Numbered from the stretch's first letter, positions 6,498 to 14,670 are shown. The stretch: 20,179 nucleotides of DNA from Actinomycetes bacterium (GCA_025455945.1 JALOLN010000021.1:1-20179), one strand, 5' to 3'. Made by a program: numbers and translations. The notes: generated from the letters alone by a model not told the origin.

Positions 6498-7430
6498 TCA
6501 GCCCGGGCCGTCGAGGGGGATTCCGCCCGGCGCGCCCTCGTACGACCGGGCGTCCTCCAGCGGCTCGAGGTGGGTGTGCACCGCGGTGCCGGGCAGCTCC
6601 GCCACCAGGGCGGCCTCGAGGTCCTCGAGCAGGTCGTGGCCCTGCTGCACGGTCCAGGCCCCCGGCACCAGGACGTGCACTGACACGTGGCGGTGCCGCC
6701 CGGACTCCCGGGTCCGCAGCTCGTGGAACCGCACCTCGTCGCTGCGGAACCGGTCCAGCACCGCCACGATCCGCGCGTGGTCCTCCGCCGGCAGTGCGGC
6801 GTCCATGAGCGCGGACGCCGACCGCCACACCAGGCGGGAGCCCGTGACGAGGATGTTCAGCCCCACCGCGATCGCGATCAGCGGGTCCAGCACCAGCCAC
6901 CCGGTGAGCGCGACGGCGAGGACGGCGACGATGACACCCACCGACGTCCACACGTCGGTGAGCAGGTGCCGGCCGTCGGCGACGAGGGTGAGCGACCGGT
7001 GGGCCCGGCCGGCCCGGATCAGCGTCAGCCCCACGGCCCCGTTGATGAGGGTGGCCAGTGCCGTGACCCCCAGCCCCAGGCCGACCCGCTGCAGCTCGAC
7101 GGGGTCGATGAGGCGCTGGACGGCGGTCACGAGGATGAACCCGGACGCGACGAAGATCATCAGGCCCTCGAGGCCCGCGGAGAAGTACTCGGCCTTGCCG
7201 TGGCCGAAGTGGTGGGTGTCGTCTGCGGGGCGGGCGGCGACCCCGAGTGCCACGAGTGCGACGAACGCCGCCACGAGGTTGACGACCGACTCGGCCGCGT
7301 CGGAGAGCAGCCCCACCGAGCCGGTGACCAGGTAGGCGCCGGTCTTGAGGGTGATCGTGGCCACCGCGGCGGCCACCGACAGCCAGGCGAACCGGGTCAG
7401 GCTGTCGACTCTGCCACCGGCACCACCCAC
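6498..7430 (-). CDS. Cation diffusion facilitator (CDF) family transporter
   Basis: This 310-residue inner-membrane metal/proton antiporter has six hydrophobic helices in the first 200 residues and a soluble ferredoxin-like C-terminal domain (about 210-290, with HVSVHVLVPGAWTVQQGHDL). TM5 has the usual H155-x3-D159 (DGRHLLTD). TM2 reads SDAAESVVN. Aligned to the YiiP pattern D-x3-D this gives E47 and N51, so the transport site differs from typical Zn/Fe carriers and the metal cannot be assigned. HHFGHGK (73-79) is the conserved loop after TM2. The GTG start lies 2 nt after the upstream hypothetical gene's TAG, indicating co-transcription and coupling. The C-terminal tail is Pro/Gly-rich. Confidence 0.93.
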   Translation of the reverse strand: MGGAGGRVDSLTRFAWLSVAAAVATITLKTGAYLVTGSVGLLSDAAESVVNLVAAFVALVALGVAARPADDTHHFGHGKAEYFSAGLEGLMIFVASGFILVTAVQRLIDPVELQRVGLGLGVTALATLINGAVGLTLIRAGRAHRSLTLVADGRHLLTDVWTSVGVIVAVLAVALTGWLVLDPLIAIAVGLNILVTGSRLVWRSASALMDAALPAEDHARIVAVLDRFRSDEVRFHELRTRESGRHRHVSVHVLVPGAWTVQQGHDLLEDLEAALVAELPGTAVHTHLEPLEDARSYEGAPGGIPLDGPG

Positions 7431-7432
7431 GG

Positions 7433-8353
7433 CTAGGAGCCTGCCACGTCACCCAGCCCGTAGGCGGCCCGGGCCCGCGCGTACATCGCCTGGAGCACCG
7501 GATCGGTGGACGTCCCGGGCCGGCGGGTCCGGCGGTACTCCGCCGCGGCCCGGGCCCGCCCGGCCAGCTCCTCCTCCACGACGGAGCTGCGGTCCGGGTG
7601 GTCGGTCGCGAGGAACGTGGGCAGCGCGTCGGCCAGCGCTGCGGCCCCCGCCACGGCGTCCGTGACCCTCGGCAGCCCCGATGTCGGTGCGGCGGACGCC
7701 AGCGGATACGGCCACCACACGTGCAGCGCATCACCGGCCAGCGTGACGGCGGCACGGTCGGGGACGACATCGAGCACGAGCGCCATGACGTGCGGGGCGA
7801 GCACGCCGGCGGCGTAGCGGGTGTCGGCGGCATGCACGGTGTGCCGCGCGGCGAAGTCCGCCGACTCGGTGTCCCAGCGGGTGCCGGGGTCGTCGACCCC
7901 CCGGTCCGCACGAGGGAGCACAGCCAGCGGGGGCAGCCAGCACCCCGGCAGCCGGGCGACCGCCCCGGCCCAGCGGGGGGCCCGGCGGGGGTCGGCGACG
8001 GCGTTGCCCACCGCCACCCGGGCCGCACCGACGGCCCAGCCGGCGACTGCCGCGAGGACGTCGTCGGGGTCGGGCTGGTCGCCGGTGGGGAGGTTGGGGT
8101 CGCGGGCTGCCGCGGTGAGGACGGCGAACGTCCCCGGCCGGCCGGGGCCCGGTTCGGGCCGGCCGGCCCACTGCACGACGCGCGAGCGACCCTGCTCGTC
8201 CCCGAGCCGCCACGGGTGCAGCCGGGGCAGTGCCCCCACCGTCCGCAGCACGGCGGCGAGCAGCCACAGCTCGGTCTGGCCGTCGGGGGAGACCCACGCC
8301 CCGGTCCAGCAGGGGGAGGGATCCGGAGGCGGAAGAGGGCGTGCGCTGCCCAT
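7433..8353 (-). CDS. Hypothetical protein, possibly DUF3137-like in its second half
   Basis: This 306-residue protein starts at an ATG with AAGGGGA 5-8 nt upstream. There is no signal peptide or clear transmembrane helix; tryptophan and proline are frequent in the N-terminal half. The second half reads WDTESADFAARHTVHAAD, then AAGVLAPHVMALVLDVVPD, then ALHVWW. That order (E-S-x-x-F followed by L-x-P-x-x-M) resembles the C-terminal half of DUF3137-type proteins, an assignment I hold loosely. A helical region rich in Ala/Arg/Glu ends the protein. It lies 72 nt after the DUF456 gene and 2 nt before the transporter gene, so it is part of that transcript. Function unknown. Confidence 0.8.
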   Translation of the reverse strand: MGSARPLPPPDPSPCWTGAWVSPDGQTELWLLAAVLRTVGALPRLHPWRLGDEQGRSRVVQWAGRPEPGPGRPGTFAVLTAAARDPNLPTGDQPDPDDVLAAVAGWAVGAARVAVGNAVADPRRAPRWAGAVARLPGCWLPPLAVLPRADRGVDDPGTRWDTESADFAARHTVHAADTRYAAGVLAPHVMALVLDVVPDRAAVTLAGDALHVWWPYPLASAAPTSGLPRVTDAVAGAAALADALPTFLATDHPDRSSVVEEELAGRARAAAEYRRTRRPGTSTDPVLQAMYARARAAYGLGDVAGS

Positions 8354-8425
8354 CGCCGTCCCCTTCCGCCACCGGTCCTCGCAGTCCTCATCGGGGCCCT
8401 GCCCCGCGACCTTGACCGCAGCGGC

Positions 8426-8914
8426 CTAGGTGAGGGCGACCCCTGCCACCCAGCCGAGCACCATGAGCAGACCCGCACCGAGCTGGATGGCCATGGCGAG
8501 CCCGGTGGCCTTGAGCACCTCCAGCGTCGCCTGCCACGCAGTCCGCAGGTCGCGGCGCGCGACCAGCTCGGCCACCAGCACGCCGAGGACGAACCCGACG
8601 ATGAACCCGACGACGGGGATGACGAAGAACCCCACGACGCCGCCCACGGCCGCCCAGGGCAGCGTCCAGCGCGAGGAGGCCGCCGGCCCGCTCGCAGCCC
8701 GCCCCGGGAGCAGGTAGCCCGCCGCGGTCCCCAGGGCCAGCAGCACGGTCATGACACCGACGACGGTCCAGCGCACCCAGCCACCGCCGTCGAGCAGGGC
8801 CCAGACGACCCCCGCCCCCCAGACGAGGAACAGGCCGGGCAGCACGGGGACGACGACGCCGACCAGGCCGACGAGCATGACGAGTGCGATCAGCACCTCC
8901 CCGGCCTGGCTCAT
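8426..8914 (-). CDS. DUF456 domain-containing membrane protein
   Basis: This 162-residue integral membrane protein has about four or five hydrophobic helices: VLIALVMLVGLVGVVVPVLPG, then WTVVGVMTVLLALG, then a Gly-rich AAVGGVVGFFVIPVVGFIVG, and a last helix near the C-terminus. The PVLPG turn and the glycine-zipper region G-x3-G-FF-x3-G are typical of DUF456, whose function is not known. The ATG is preceded by AAAGGGGG at a good distance, so it is translated from a conventional leader. It is divergent from the DUF445 gene with 43 nt between starts, and heads the leftward transcript with the hypothetical and transporter genes. Confidence 0.9.
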   Translation of the reverse strand: MSQAGEVLIALVMLVGLVGVVVPVLPGLFLVWGAGVVWALLDGGGWVRWTVVGVMTVLLALGTAAGYLLPGRAASGPAASSRWTLPWAAVGGVVGFFVIPVVGFIVGFVLGVLVAELVARRDLRTAWQATLEVLKATGLAMAIQLGAGLLMVLGWVAGVALT

Positions 8915-8945
8915 GGCGCCCCCTTTCCGTCCCCATCATGACCGG

Positions 8946-8951
8946 CACAAT
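8946..8951 (+). promoter_or_regulatory. Candidate -10 box (CACAAT) for leaderless DUF445 transcript
   Basis: CACAAT lies 6 nt before the GTG, the same offset as the TANNNT boxes elsewhere here. TTTCCG 16 nt upstream could be a weak -35. No Shine-Dalgarno site is present. Confidence 0.35.
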
Positions 8952-8957
8952 CAAGCG

Positions 8958-10217
8958 GTGACCACCCTGACGATCAGCGACGAGGCCCGCCGGCGCGACC
9001 TGTTCCGGATGAAGTCCTTCGCCACCGGGATGCTGCTCGTGGCGGCCGTGGTGTACGTCATCGCGAGCCGGGCGGAGTCGGCCGGGGCGCCCGCGTGGGT
9101 GGGCTTCGTGCGGGCCGCGGCCGAGGCCGGGATGGTGGGTGGGCTCGCCGACTGGTTCGCCGTGACCGCGCTGTTCCGCCACCCGCTGGGCCTGCCCATC
9201 CCGCACACGGCGCTGATCCCCACCCGCAAGGACGCCCTCGGTCGCTCCCTGGGCGACTTCGTGGGCACCAACTTCCTCGCCGAGGACGTCGTCCGCCACA
9301 AGCTCCGGCAGGTCGACCTGGCCGGCCGGGTCGGCGCCTGGCTGTCCCGACGCGAGCACGCCGAGCGGGTCACCGGCGAGCTGGCCGCGACGGCCCGGGG
9401 CGCCCTGGAGGTGATGAGCGACGACGACGTCCGCGGGGTCATGGAGCAGGCCGTCGTCCAGCGGCTCGTCGCCCTGCCCGTCGGACCGCCGCTGGGCCGG
9501 GTGCTCGGGCAGGTCGTCGCGGACGGCGCCCACCACGGCATGGTCGACCTCACCGTCGAGCAGGCCTACGGCTGGCTGCTGGCCAACCGGCGGGCGGTCG
9601 TCGACGTCGTCGCCGCGCAGGCCCCCGGCTGGTCGCCGCGGTTCGTCGACGAGAAGGTGGCCGACCGGATCTACCTCGAGGTGCTGCGGGTTGCCGGCGA
9701 GGTGCGGGCCGACCCCCGGCACGCGATGCGCGGCGTGTTCGACCGCTTCCTCGCCCAGCTGGCGCTGGACCTGCAGCACGAGCCCGAGACCATCGCCCGC
9801 GCGGAGAAGTTCAAGGCGCAGGTGCTCGACCACCCCGACGTCCGGCGGGCCATGGGTGACCTGTGGGCGACCGTCCGGCGGATGGTGCTCGAGGCGATCG
9901 ACGACCCGCACAGCGCGCTGCGGGTGCGGGCGGGGGAGTCGCTGGCCCGGTTCGGTGCCCGGCTCGTCGAGGAGGACGAGCTGCGGGTGAAGGTGAACGG
10001 CTGGGTGGAGGACGCCGCCGCCCACGTCGTCACCAACTACCGCGGCGAGCTGACCGCCACGATCACCGAGACGGTGGCCCGGTGGGACGCCGCGGAGGCC
10101 ACCGGCAAGATCGAGCTGCAGGTGGGCCGCGACCTGCAGTTCATCCGCATCAACGGCACCGTCGTGGGCTCCCTGGCCGGCCTGGCGATCCACTCGGTGG
10201 GCGTCCTGGTGGGCTGA
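8958..10217 (+). CDS. DUF445 domain-containing protein (YjiN-like)
   Basis: This 419-residue protein begins at GTG (VTTLTISDEARRRDLF). Earlier in-frame starts would run across the divergent promoter and the DUF456 gene. An N-terminal hydrophobic helix (MLLVAAVVYVIASR, about 22-35) is followed by the family core EAGMVGGLADWFAVTALFRHPLGLPIPHTALIP (about 54-86) and KDALGRSLGDFVGTNFL. A long helical, amphipathic region follows, then a C-terminal hydrophobic helix (TVVGSLAGLAIHSVGVLVG). This fits DUF445 membrane proteins such as E. coli YjiN, of unknown function. It ends in the gene-free region holding the RNA candidate and a strong terminator. All third codon positions look native to the genome. 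Confidence 0.93.
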   Translation: MTTLTISDEARRRDLFRMKSFATGMLLVAAVVYVIASRAESAGAPAWVGFVRAAAEAGMVGGLADWFAVTALFRHPLGLPIPHTALIPTRKDALGRSLGDFVGTNFLAEDVVRHKLRQVDLAGRVGAWLSRREHAERVTGELAATARGALEVMSDDDVRGVMEQAVVQRLVALPVGPPLGRVLGQVVADGAHHGMVDLTVEQAYGWLLANRRAVVDVVAAQAPGWSPRFVDEKVADRIYLEVLRVAGEVRADPRHAMRGVFDRFLAQLALDLQHEPETIARAEKFKAQVLDHPDVRRAMGDLWATVRRMVLEAIDDPHSALRVRAGESLARFGARLVEEDELRVKVNGWVEDAAAHVVTNYRGELTATITETVARWDAAEATGKIELQVGRDLQFIRINGTVVGSLAGLAIHSVGVLVG

Positions 10218-10241
10218 CGTCGACGAGTTTCGGCGAACCCC

Positions 10242-10271
10242 TTGCGCCCGTCCGGCGAAGACGAGTAGAAC
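10242..10271 (+). promoter_or_regulatory. Candidate promoter of the structured RNA
   Basis: TTGCGC (10242-10247) and TAGAAC (10266-10271) are 18 nt apart, a plausible -35/-10 pair. They would start transcription near 10277-10280, exactly where the first strong helix begins. Confidence 0.35.
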
Positions 10272-10277
10272 TTCTCC

Positions 10278-10541
10278 TACGCCGCTCGGCAACGGGAGGC
10301 GGGTCGGCCGAGAGCCGGCGCACCACCCCCGGAGGGCAACCGACGGGACCGCGGATGACGCCGCGGAGGTGCGCAGGGAGCGGTCGGCAGGCTGTGAAGC
10401 CGCGAGGCACCCGGGCAACCGGGAGCGGAGCGGAACCGGGCGTCCTACCGGTGCCACTACTGTCCGGGCAACTGGGCACCTGAGGCACAAGCAGCCGCGA
10501 CGAGGCCCCGCGAACTCATACTTCGCGGGGCCTTCTCGTCG
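10278..10541 (+). ncRNA. Candidate structured non-coding RNA, about 260 nt
   Basis: Between the DUF445 stop and the terminator no reading frame looks real, but nested helices do. CGCCG-CTCGGC (10280-10290) pairs with GCCGAG-(AGC)-CGGCG (10307-10320). GCGCACC (10318-10324) pairs with GGTGCGC (10367-10373), enclosing hairpin CCGCGG-ATGACG-CCGCGG (10349 onward). CCCGG-GCAA-CCGGG (10410-10423) is a GNRA hairpin. GGCACC (10406-10411) can pair with GGTGCC (10450-10455), which can also pair with GGCACC (10475-10480). A 17-bp terminator ends it. GGCAAC occurs four times. It sits far downstream of DUF445 and converges on the next gene, so it is not a leader. It does not fit RNase P, tmRNA, SRP RNA or T-box consensus. 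An Ms1-like (6S-analogue) RNA is one possibility. Confidence 0.45.
10498..10541. terminator. Strong bidirectional intrinsic terminator hairpin
   Basis: CGACGA-GGCCCCGCGAA (10498-10514), a 7-nt loop CTCATAC, and TTCGCGGGGCC-(TTC)-TCGTCG (10522-10541) give 17 base pairs with a 3-nt bulge. It lies 20 nt past the stop of the convergent haem oxygenase gene and about 280 nt past the DUF445 stop, so it can serve both strands. The trailing T run is weak, as is common in high-GC actinobacteria. Confidence 0.8.
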
Positions 10542-10561
10542 TGTTCTACCGGCTCCCCGGG

Positions 10562-10900
10562 TCAGTCCCCGGCACCGACACGCGGGTCGGCCGTCTGGAC
10601 CACGTCGAAGGCCCAGATCGTCGAGCCGGTCGCCGCGGGGGTCTGCTCGGGCCCGCGGCCGCTGGCCTGGGCGTGGCCGGCGGTGAACGACTGGGAGGCG
10701 GTCCAGGCCTCGAAGTCCGCCCGGCTGCGCCACCGCGTGTAGACGAGGTAGGACTCGGTGCCCGACACCGGGCGCAGCAGCTCGAACCGCTCGAACCCCG
10801 GGGCGCGCTCCACGCTGCCCGCCCGGGCGGCGAACCGCTGCTCCAGTACCTCGGCCCGGCCCTCCGGGACGGTCAGGACGTTGATGGCGACGTACGCCAT
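10562..10900 (-). CDS. Haem-degrading monooxygenase, MhuD/IsdG-like (ABM fold)
   Basis: This 112-residue dimeric ferredoxin-fold protein starts at an ATG with AGGAGGAG 8 nt upstream, the strongest ribosome site in the window. From memory it aligns along its length with mycobacterial MhuD: AINVLTVPEG, PGFERFELLRPVSG, FEAW and a closing ATGSTIWAFDVV. The haem-site residues of that family appear as N7, W66 and H76 (H75 in MhuD, with one extra residue before it). The family opens haem to release iron; MhuD makes mycobilin without CO. It lies 17 nt after the esterase gene, so the two are one transcript, which suggests an iron-related pairing. The C-terminal tail is short and Gly/Asp-rich. Exact product cannot be predicted. 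Confidence 0.88.
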   Translation of the reverse strand: MAYVAINVLTVPEGRAEVLEQRFAARAGSVERAPGFERFELLRPVSGTESYLVYTRWRSRADFEAWTASQSFTAGHAQASGRGPEQTPAATGSTIWAFDVVQTADPRVGAGD

Positions 10901-10917
10901 GGCGACGACTCCTCCTC

Positions 10918-11946
10918 TCAGCGGGCCAGCCGGTGGGCCAGCCAGGCCAGGGACAGCGGGTAGCGGTAGTCGATGCCCATGTGCCCGGCGTCGAACAGCT
11001 CGAAGTGCACCCGGGCGTCGTCGACGCCCACCTCCGCCAGCCGGGCGCGGAAGGCCTGCGCCCCGAGGTCCAGGTAGTACTCGTCGGCGGTGCCCGCGTC
11101 GATCCACACCGCGCGCAGCGAGCGCAGCGCCTCGGCGTACCGGGGGGCCATCCGGACCGGGTCGAGGTCCAGCCAGCGCTGCCAGCGCTCGTCGTCCAGC
11201 ACGCCGGTGGCCGGGTCGAACGGCAGCCGGGGGGTGCCGTCCGGGTCGGCGGAGAAGCAGGCCGCCACCCCGTAGATGCCCAGGATCGTGTCGTCGCCCT
11301 TACGGGTGAACGCGGTCCGGCTGGTGAAGTCGGCCCACCACCGCGCCGGGTCGCCGTCGTAGGCGCGCAGCGCCCGGGCCACCGGGCCGAACTCGGGCAG
11401 GTAGCACAGCTCGTAGAGGCTGTCACCGGCGTGGCTGGCGAGCGCGCCGAACAGGTCCGGCCGCAGCATCGGCGTGATCATCGCGCCGAAGCCGCCGCTG
11501 GACTTCCCAGCGATTGCCCGCGACTCGGCCACCGGGAGCGTGCGGTAGCGGGCGTCGACGAAGGGCACCACCTCCTCGCACAGGTAGGAGTGGTAGCGGC
11601 CGGTACCGGGTGAGTCGACGTACTGCGACCCGCCGACGGCCGTCCAGGCGTCGACGTAGACCAGGACGCAGGGCGGCGCCGCCCCGCTGGCGAAGACGTC
11701 GTCGGCCGTCTCGACGAACGGCTGCCGGAACGGCTGCCGGTTGCGCCACATCTGGACGTGGCCGGTGTACCCCTGAATGACGTACACGGTGGGGAAACGG
11801 CGGCCCGGGTCGTCGTCGTAGCCCGGTGGGGTGTAGACCCACAGCGGACGGTCGGCGGGGTCGCCGAGCGGGTTGTCCCGCAGCAGCGTGGAGGACACCA
11901 CGTGCTCGTCGAGGCGGCCGTGCAGCGGAGCGGACCAGGGCAGCAT
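10918..11946 (-). CDS. Alpha/beta-hydrolase, esterase D/Fes-type (PF00756-like)
   Basis: This 342-residue cytoplasmic-looking hydrolase has no signal peptide. The fold markers are WVYTPPGYDDDP (36-47), VYVIQGYTGH (54-63), the nucleophile elbow G147-K-S149-S-G151 with FGAM after it, an acid in WIDAGTADEYY (D283 or D288), and the catalytic histidine H322 in FDAGHMGIDYRYP. This resembles the esterase D / enterochelin esterase / antigen 85 superfamily, which hydrolyses carboxyl esters including cyclic siderophore esters. It is co-transcribed with an MhuD-like haem oxygenase, so an iron-release role is a reasonable guess but unproven. The ATG lacks a Shine-Dalgarno site and lies 6 nt from a TACGGT box, implying a leaderless mRNA. 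Confidence 0.9.
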   Translation of the reverse strand: MLPWSAPLHGRLDEHVVSSTLLRDNPLGDPADRPLWVYTPPGYDDDPGRRFPTVYVIQGYTGHVQMWRNRQPFRQPFVETADDVFASGAAPPCVLVYVDAWTAVGGSQYVDSPGTGRYHSYLCEEVVPFVDARYRTLPVAESRAIAGKSSGGFGAMITPMLRPDLFGALASHAGDSLYELCYLPEFGPVARALRAYDGDPARWWADFTSRTAFTRKGDDTILGIYGVAACFSADPDGTPRLPFDPATGVLDDERWQRWLDLDPVRMAPRYAEALRSLRAVWIDAGTADEYYLDLGAQAFRARLAEVGVDDARVHFELFDAGHMGIDYRYPLSLAWLAHRLAR

Positions 11947-11952
11947 GTCCCG

Positions 11953-11970
11953 ACCGTAGCGGGCTACGGT
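11953..11970. promoter_or_regulatory. Palindromic divergent leaderless promoter (esterase / CPBP protease)
   Basis: ACCGTAG-CGGG-CTACGGT is a perfect inverted repeat. Each arm supplies TACGGT (TANNNT) reading outward. On both strands exactly 6 nt separate the box from the start codon (ATG 11946 on minus, GTG 11977 on plus). Only 30 nt separate the two genes, leaving no room for a normal leader. Confidence 0.6.
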
Positions 11971-11976
11971 GACGGG

Positions 11977-12669
11977 GTGGGGCTGCCGGCGGCGACCGCG
12001 CTCGTGCTGGTCCTGCTGGCGCTCGTCAACCTCTGCAACAACCGGTGGCTGCCGCGGGCCTACGTCGTCACCAGCGTGGTCGGCTCGGCCGGCCTCCTCG
12101 CCCTGGCACGCGGTGCCGGGCTGGGCTGGGAGGACCTCGGGCTCGGCCCCGGGTGGGTGCCGCGCGGGCTGCTGTGGGGTGGCCCCCCGGCCCTGGCCCT
12201 GCTGGTCGGGCTGCGCGTCGCCGTGGGCCGCCCGGGGGTGAGCGGCCGGCTGCGCGACGACCGGGTGGCGCGCAGCCGTGGGTCGGTGCTGTACCAGGTC
12301 CTGGTGTGGGTTCCGCTGGGGACCGTCCTGCTGGAGGAGGTGGCGTTCCGGGGGGTGCTGCTGGGCCTGCTGGAACCGCAGGTCGGCACGCTCTGGGCCG
12401 TCATGCTCTCGGCGCTGGCCTTCGGGCTGTGGCACGTGCTGCCGACGGCGGCGGCGGCGCGCGCCGACACGGTGGTCGCCCGGGCGCTGGGGGGGCGCGG
12501 CCCGGGCTGGGCTGTCGTCGGCGGTGTGCTGCTCACGGCGGCGGTCGGGACGGGGCTGGCGGGGCTGCGCCTGGTGGCGGCCAGCCTCCTCGCGCCGGCC
12601 CTGCTGCACCTGGCGAGCAACTCCGGCGGCTACCTCGCCGCCGCGGCGGTGCGTCGGCCAGAACGATGA
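11977..12669 (+). CDS. CPBP family intramembrane glutamic endopeptidase
   Basis: This 230-residue polytopic membrane protein has hydrophobic helices at about 4-20, 30-45, 65-83, 105-120, 137-152 and 178-215. It carries the CPBP/Abi (type II CAAX protease-like) signature E120-E121-x3-R125 in LLEEVAFRGVLLG, H153 in FGLWHVLP, and H211-x3-N215 (HLASN), the expected membrane-embedded catalytic site. Targets of bacterial CPBP proteins are mostly unknown; roles include bacteriocin self-immunity and prenyl-protein-like processing. The GTG start was chosen because it sits 6 nt after TACGGT in the divergent palindrome; upstream in-frame codons overlap the esterase gene. It is followed by citrate synthase after 81 nt and is probably a separate transcript. 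Confidence 0.92.
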   Translation: MGLPAATALVLVLLALVNLCNNRWLPRAYVVTSVVGSAGLLALARGAGLGWEDLGLGPGWVPRGLLWGGPPALALLVGLRVAVGRPGVSGRLRDDRVARSRGSVLYQVLVWVPLGTVLLEEVAFRGVLLGLLEPQVGTLWAVMLSALAFGLWHVLPTAAAARADTVVARALGGRGPGWAVVGGVLLTAAVGTGLAGLRLVAASLLAPALLHLASNSGGYLAAAAVRRPER

Positions 12670-12711
12670 TCTCGTGACGGAGGTCCCCGTCATGCCCCGT
12701 AGCGGGTCTGT

Positions 12712-12717
12712 CAGACT
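12712..12717 (+). promoter_or_regulatory. Candidate -10 box (CAGACT, with upstream TGT) for citrate synthase
   Basis: CAGACT preceded by TGT lies about 33 nt before the ATG and overlaps the short inverted repeat GTCTG-T-CAGAC (12706-12716). The same hexamer precedes the SGNH hydrolase gene. No convincing -35 is seen. The leader would be about 27 nt and includes GGGAGG. Confidence 0.3.
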
Positions 12718-12750
12718 CCGCAGAGGTGGTGTCAGCGAACGGGAGGACCG

Positions 12751-14034
<1,284 letters not shown>

Positions 14035-14670
14035 TCAGTCGATCCGGACCGTGCCGCGGGGGGTGCGGAACGAGATCGCGACCAGGCCGGGGTCCTCCGC
14101 CTCCACCCACTCGACGGACGCGTCGTCGAGCGGGTGGTCGGCCGGCTCGCCGAGCCAGGCGGAGACGGTGGCCGGGTCGCCGCAGATCTCCAGCCGCTCG
14201 ATGGCCACCGTCCCCCCGCCGGCCGAGGGGTGCTCGCTCGGGGCGCTGTCCCAGCGGACGAAGAAGGGCAGCTGAGGGTCGTCGATGAGGTCGAGGACGC
14301 CGATCTGCCGCCAGCGCAGGTCGAAGCCGTCCGGGCGGACCCGGTGGCCTTCGACCGCCAACCGGCCGAGACGCACCTCGACGGGGGTGAGGTCGTCCAC
14401 GGCGACCACCCAGCCCAGCCAGCCACCGCCGTCGGCAGCGCGGGCCTTCACGGCCTGGCCGAACGGGGCCCGGTCCACCGCGGGATGGTCCAGCGCACCG
14501 ACGACCTCGAGGTAGGTGCCGCCGGCGAGGGGCAGCACGAAGTTGCGCGTGCCGAACCTCGGGTGCAGGCCACCGTCGGTGAAGGCGGCGCCGAGCGCGG
14601 CCCCGATCCGCTGCACGACGTCGGCCAGGTGCCCCGACGGTGCCGCGTAGGAGACGTGGTCGAGGCGCAT
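14035..14670 (-). CDS. VOC/glyoxalase-like domain protein (Glyoxalase_3 type)
   Basis: This 211-residue protein opens with MRLDHVSYAAPSGHLADVV, the typical beta-alpha start of a vicinal-oxygen-chelate domain, with H5 a possible metal ligand. GTRNFVLPLAGGTYLEVVG (about 40-58) contains the E54 expected for the second site. The remaining half is a second, degenerate repeat ending in VAISFRTPRGTVRID. The length suits the single-chain Glyoxalase_3 family, whose substrates are mostly unknown. The start at ATG 14670 has CAGGAT 6 nt upstream, which could be a -10 box or weak ribosome site. It lies 43 nt after ligB and may be read from that transcript too. It converges on gltA with abutting stops. Confidence 0.9.
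   Translation of the reverse strand: MRLDHVSYAAPSGHLADVVQRIGAALGAAFTDGGLHPRFGTRNFVLPLAGGTYLEVVGALDHPAVDRAPFGQAVKARAADGGGWLGWVVAVDDLTPVEVRLGRLAVEGHRVRPDGFDLRWRQIGVLDLIDDPQLPFFVRWDSAPSEHPSAGGGTVAIERLEICGDPATVSAWLGEPADHPLDDASVEWVEAEDPGLVAISFRTPRGTVRID

Noticed and set aside
4792..7335. 847-codon open frame on plus
   Set aside because: Antisense to PAC2, aldolase and CDF genes whose motifs are unmistakable; composition is typical of a GC-rich shadow.
8751..8957. Longer N-terminus for the DUF445 protein
   Set aside because: It would cover the divergent DUF456 gene and promoter region; the sequence is Thr/Pro-rich and unlike the family.
10218..10500. Cobalamin riboswitch, T-box, RNase P RNA, tmRNA or SRP RNA
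   Set aside because: Short resemblances such as CTGTCCGGGCAACTG to a cobalamin core and GGAG-rich segments occur, but the required conserved elements and a regulated downstream gene are missing.
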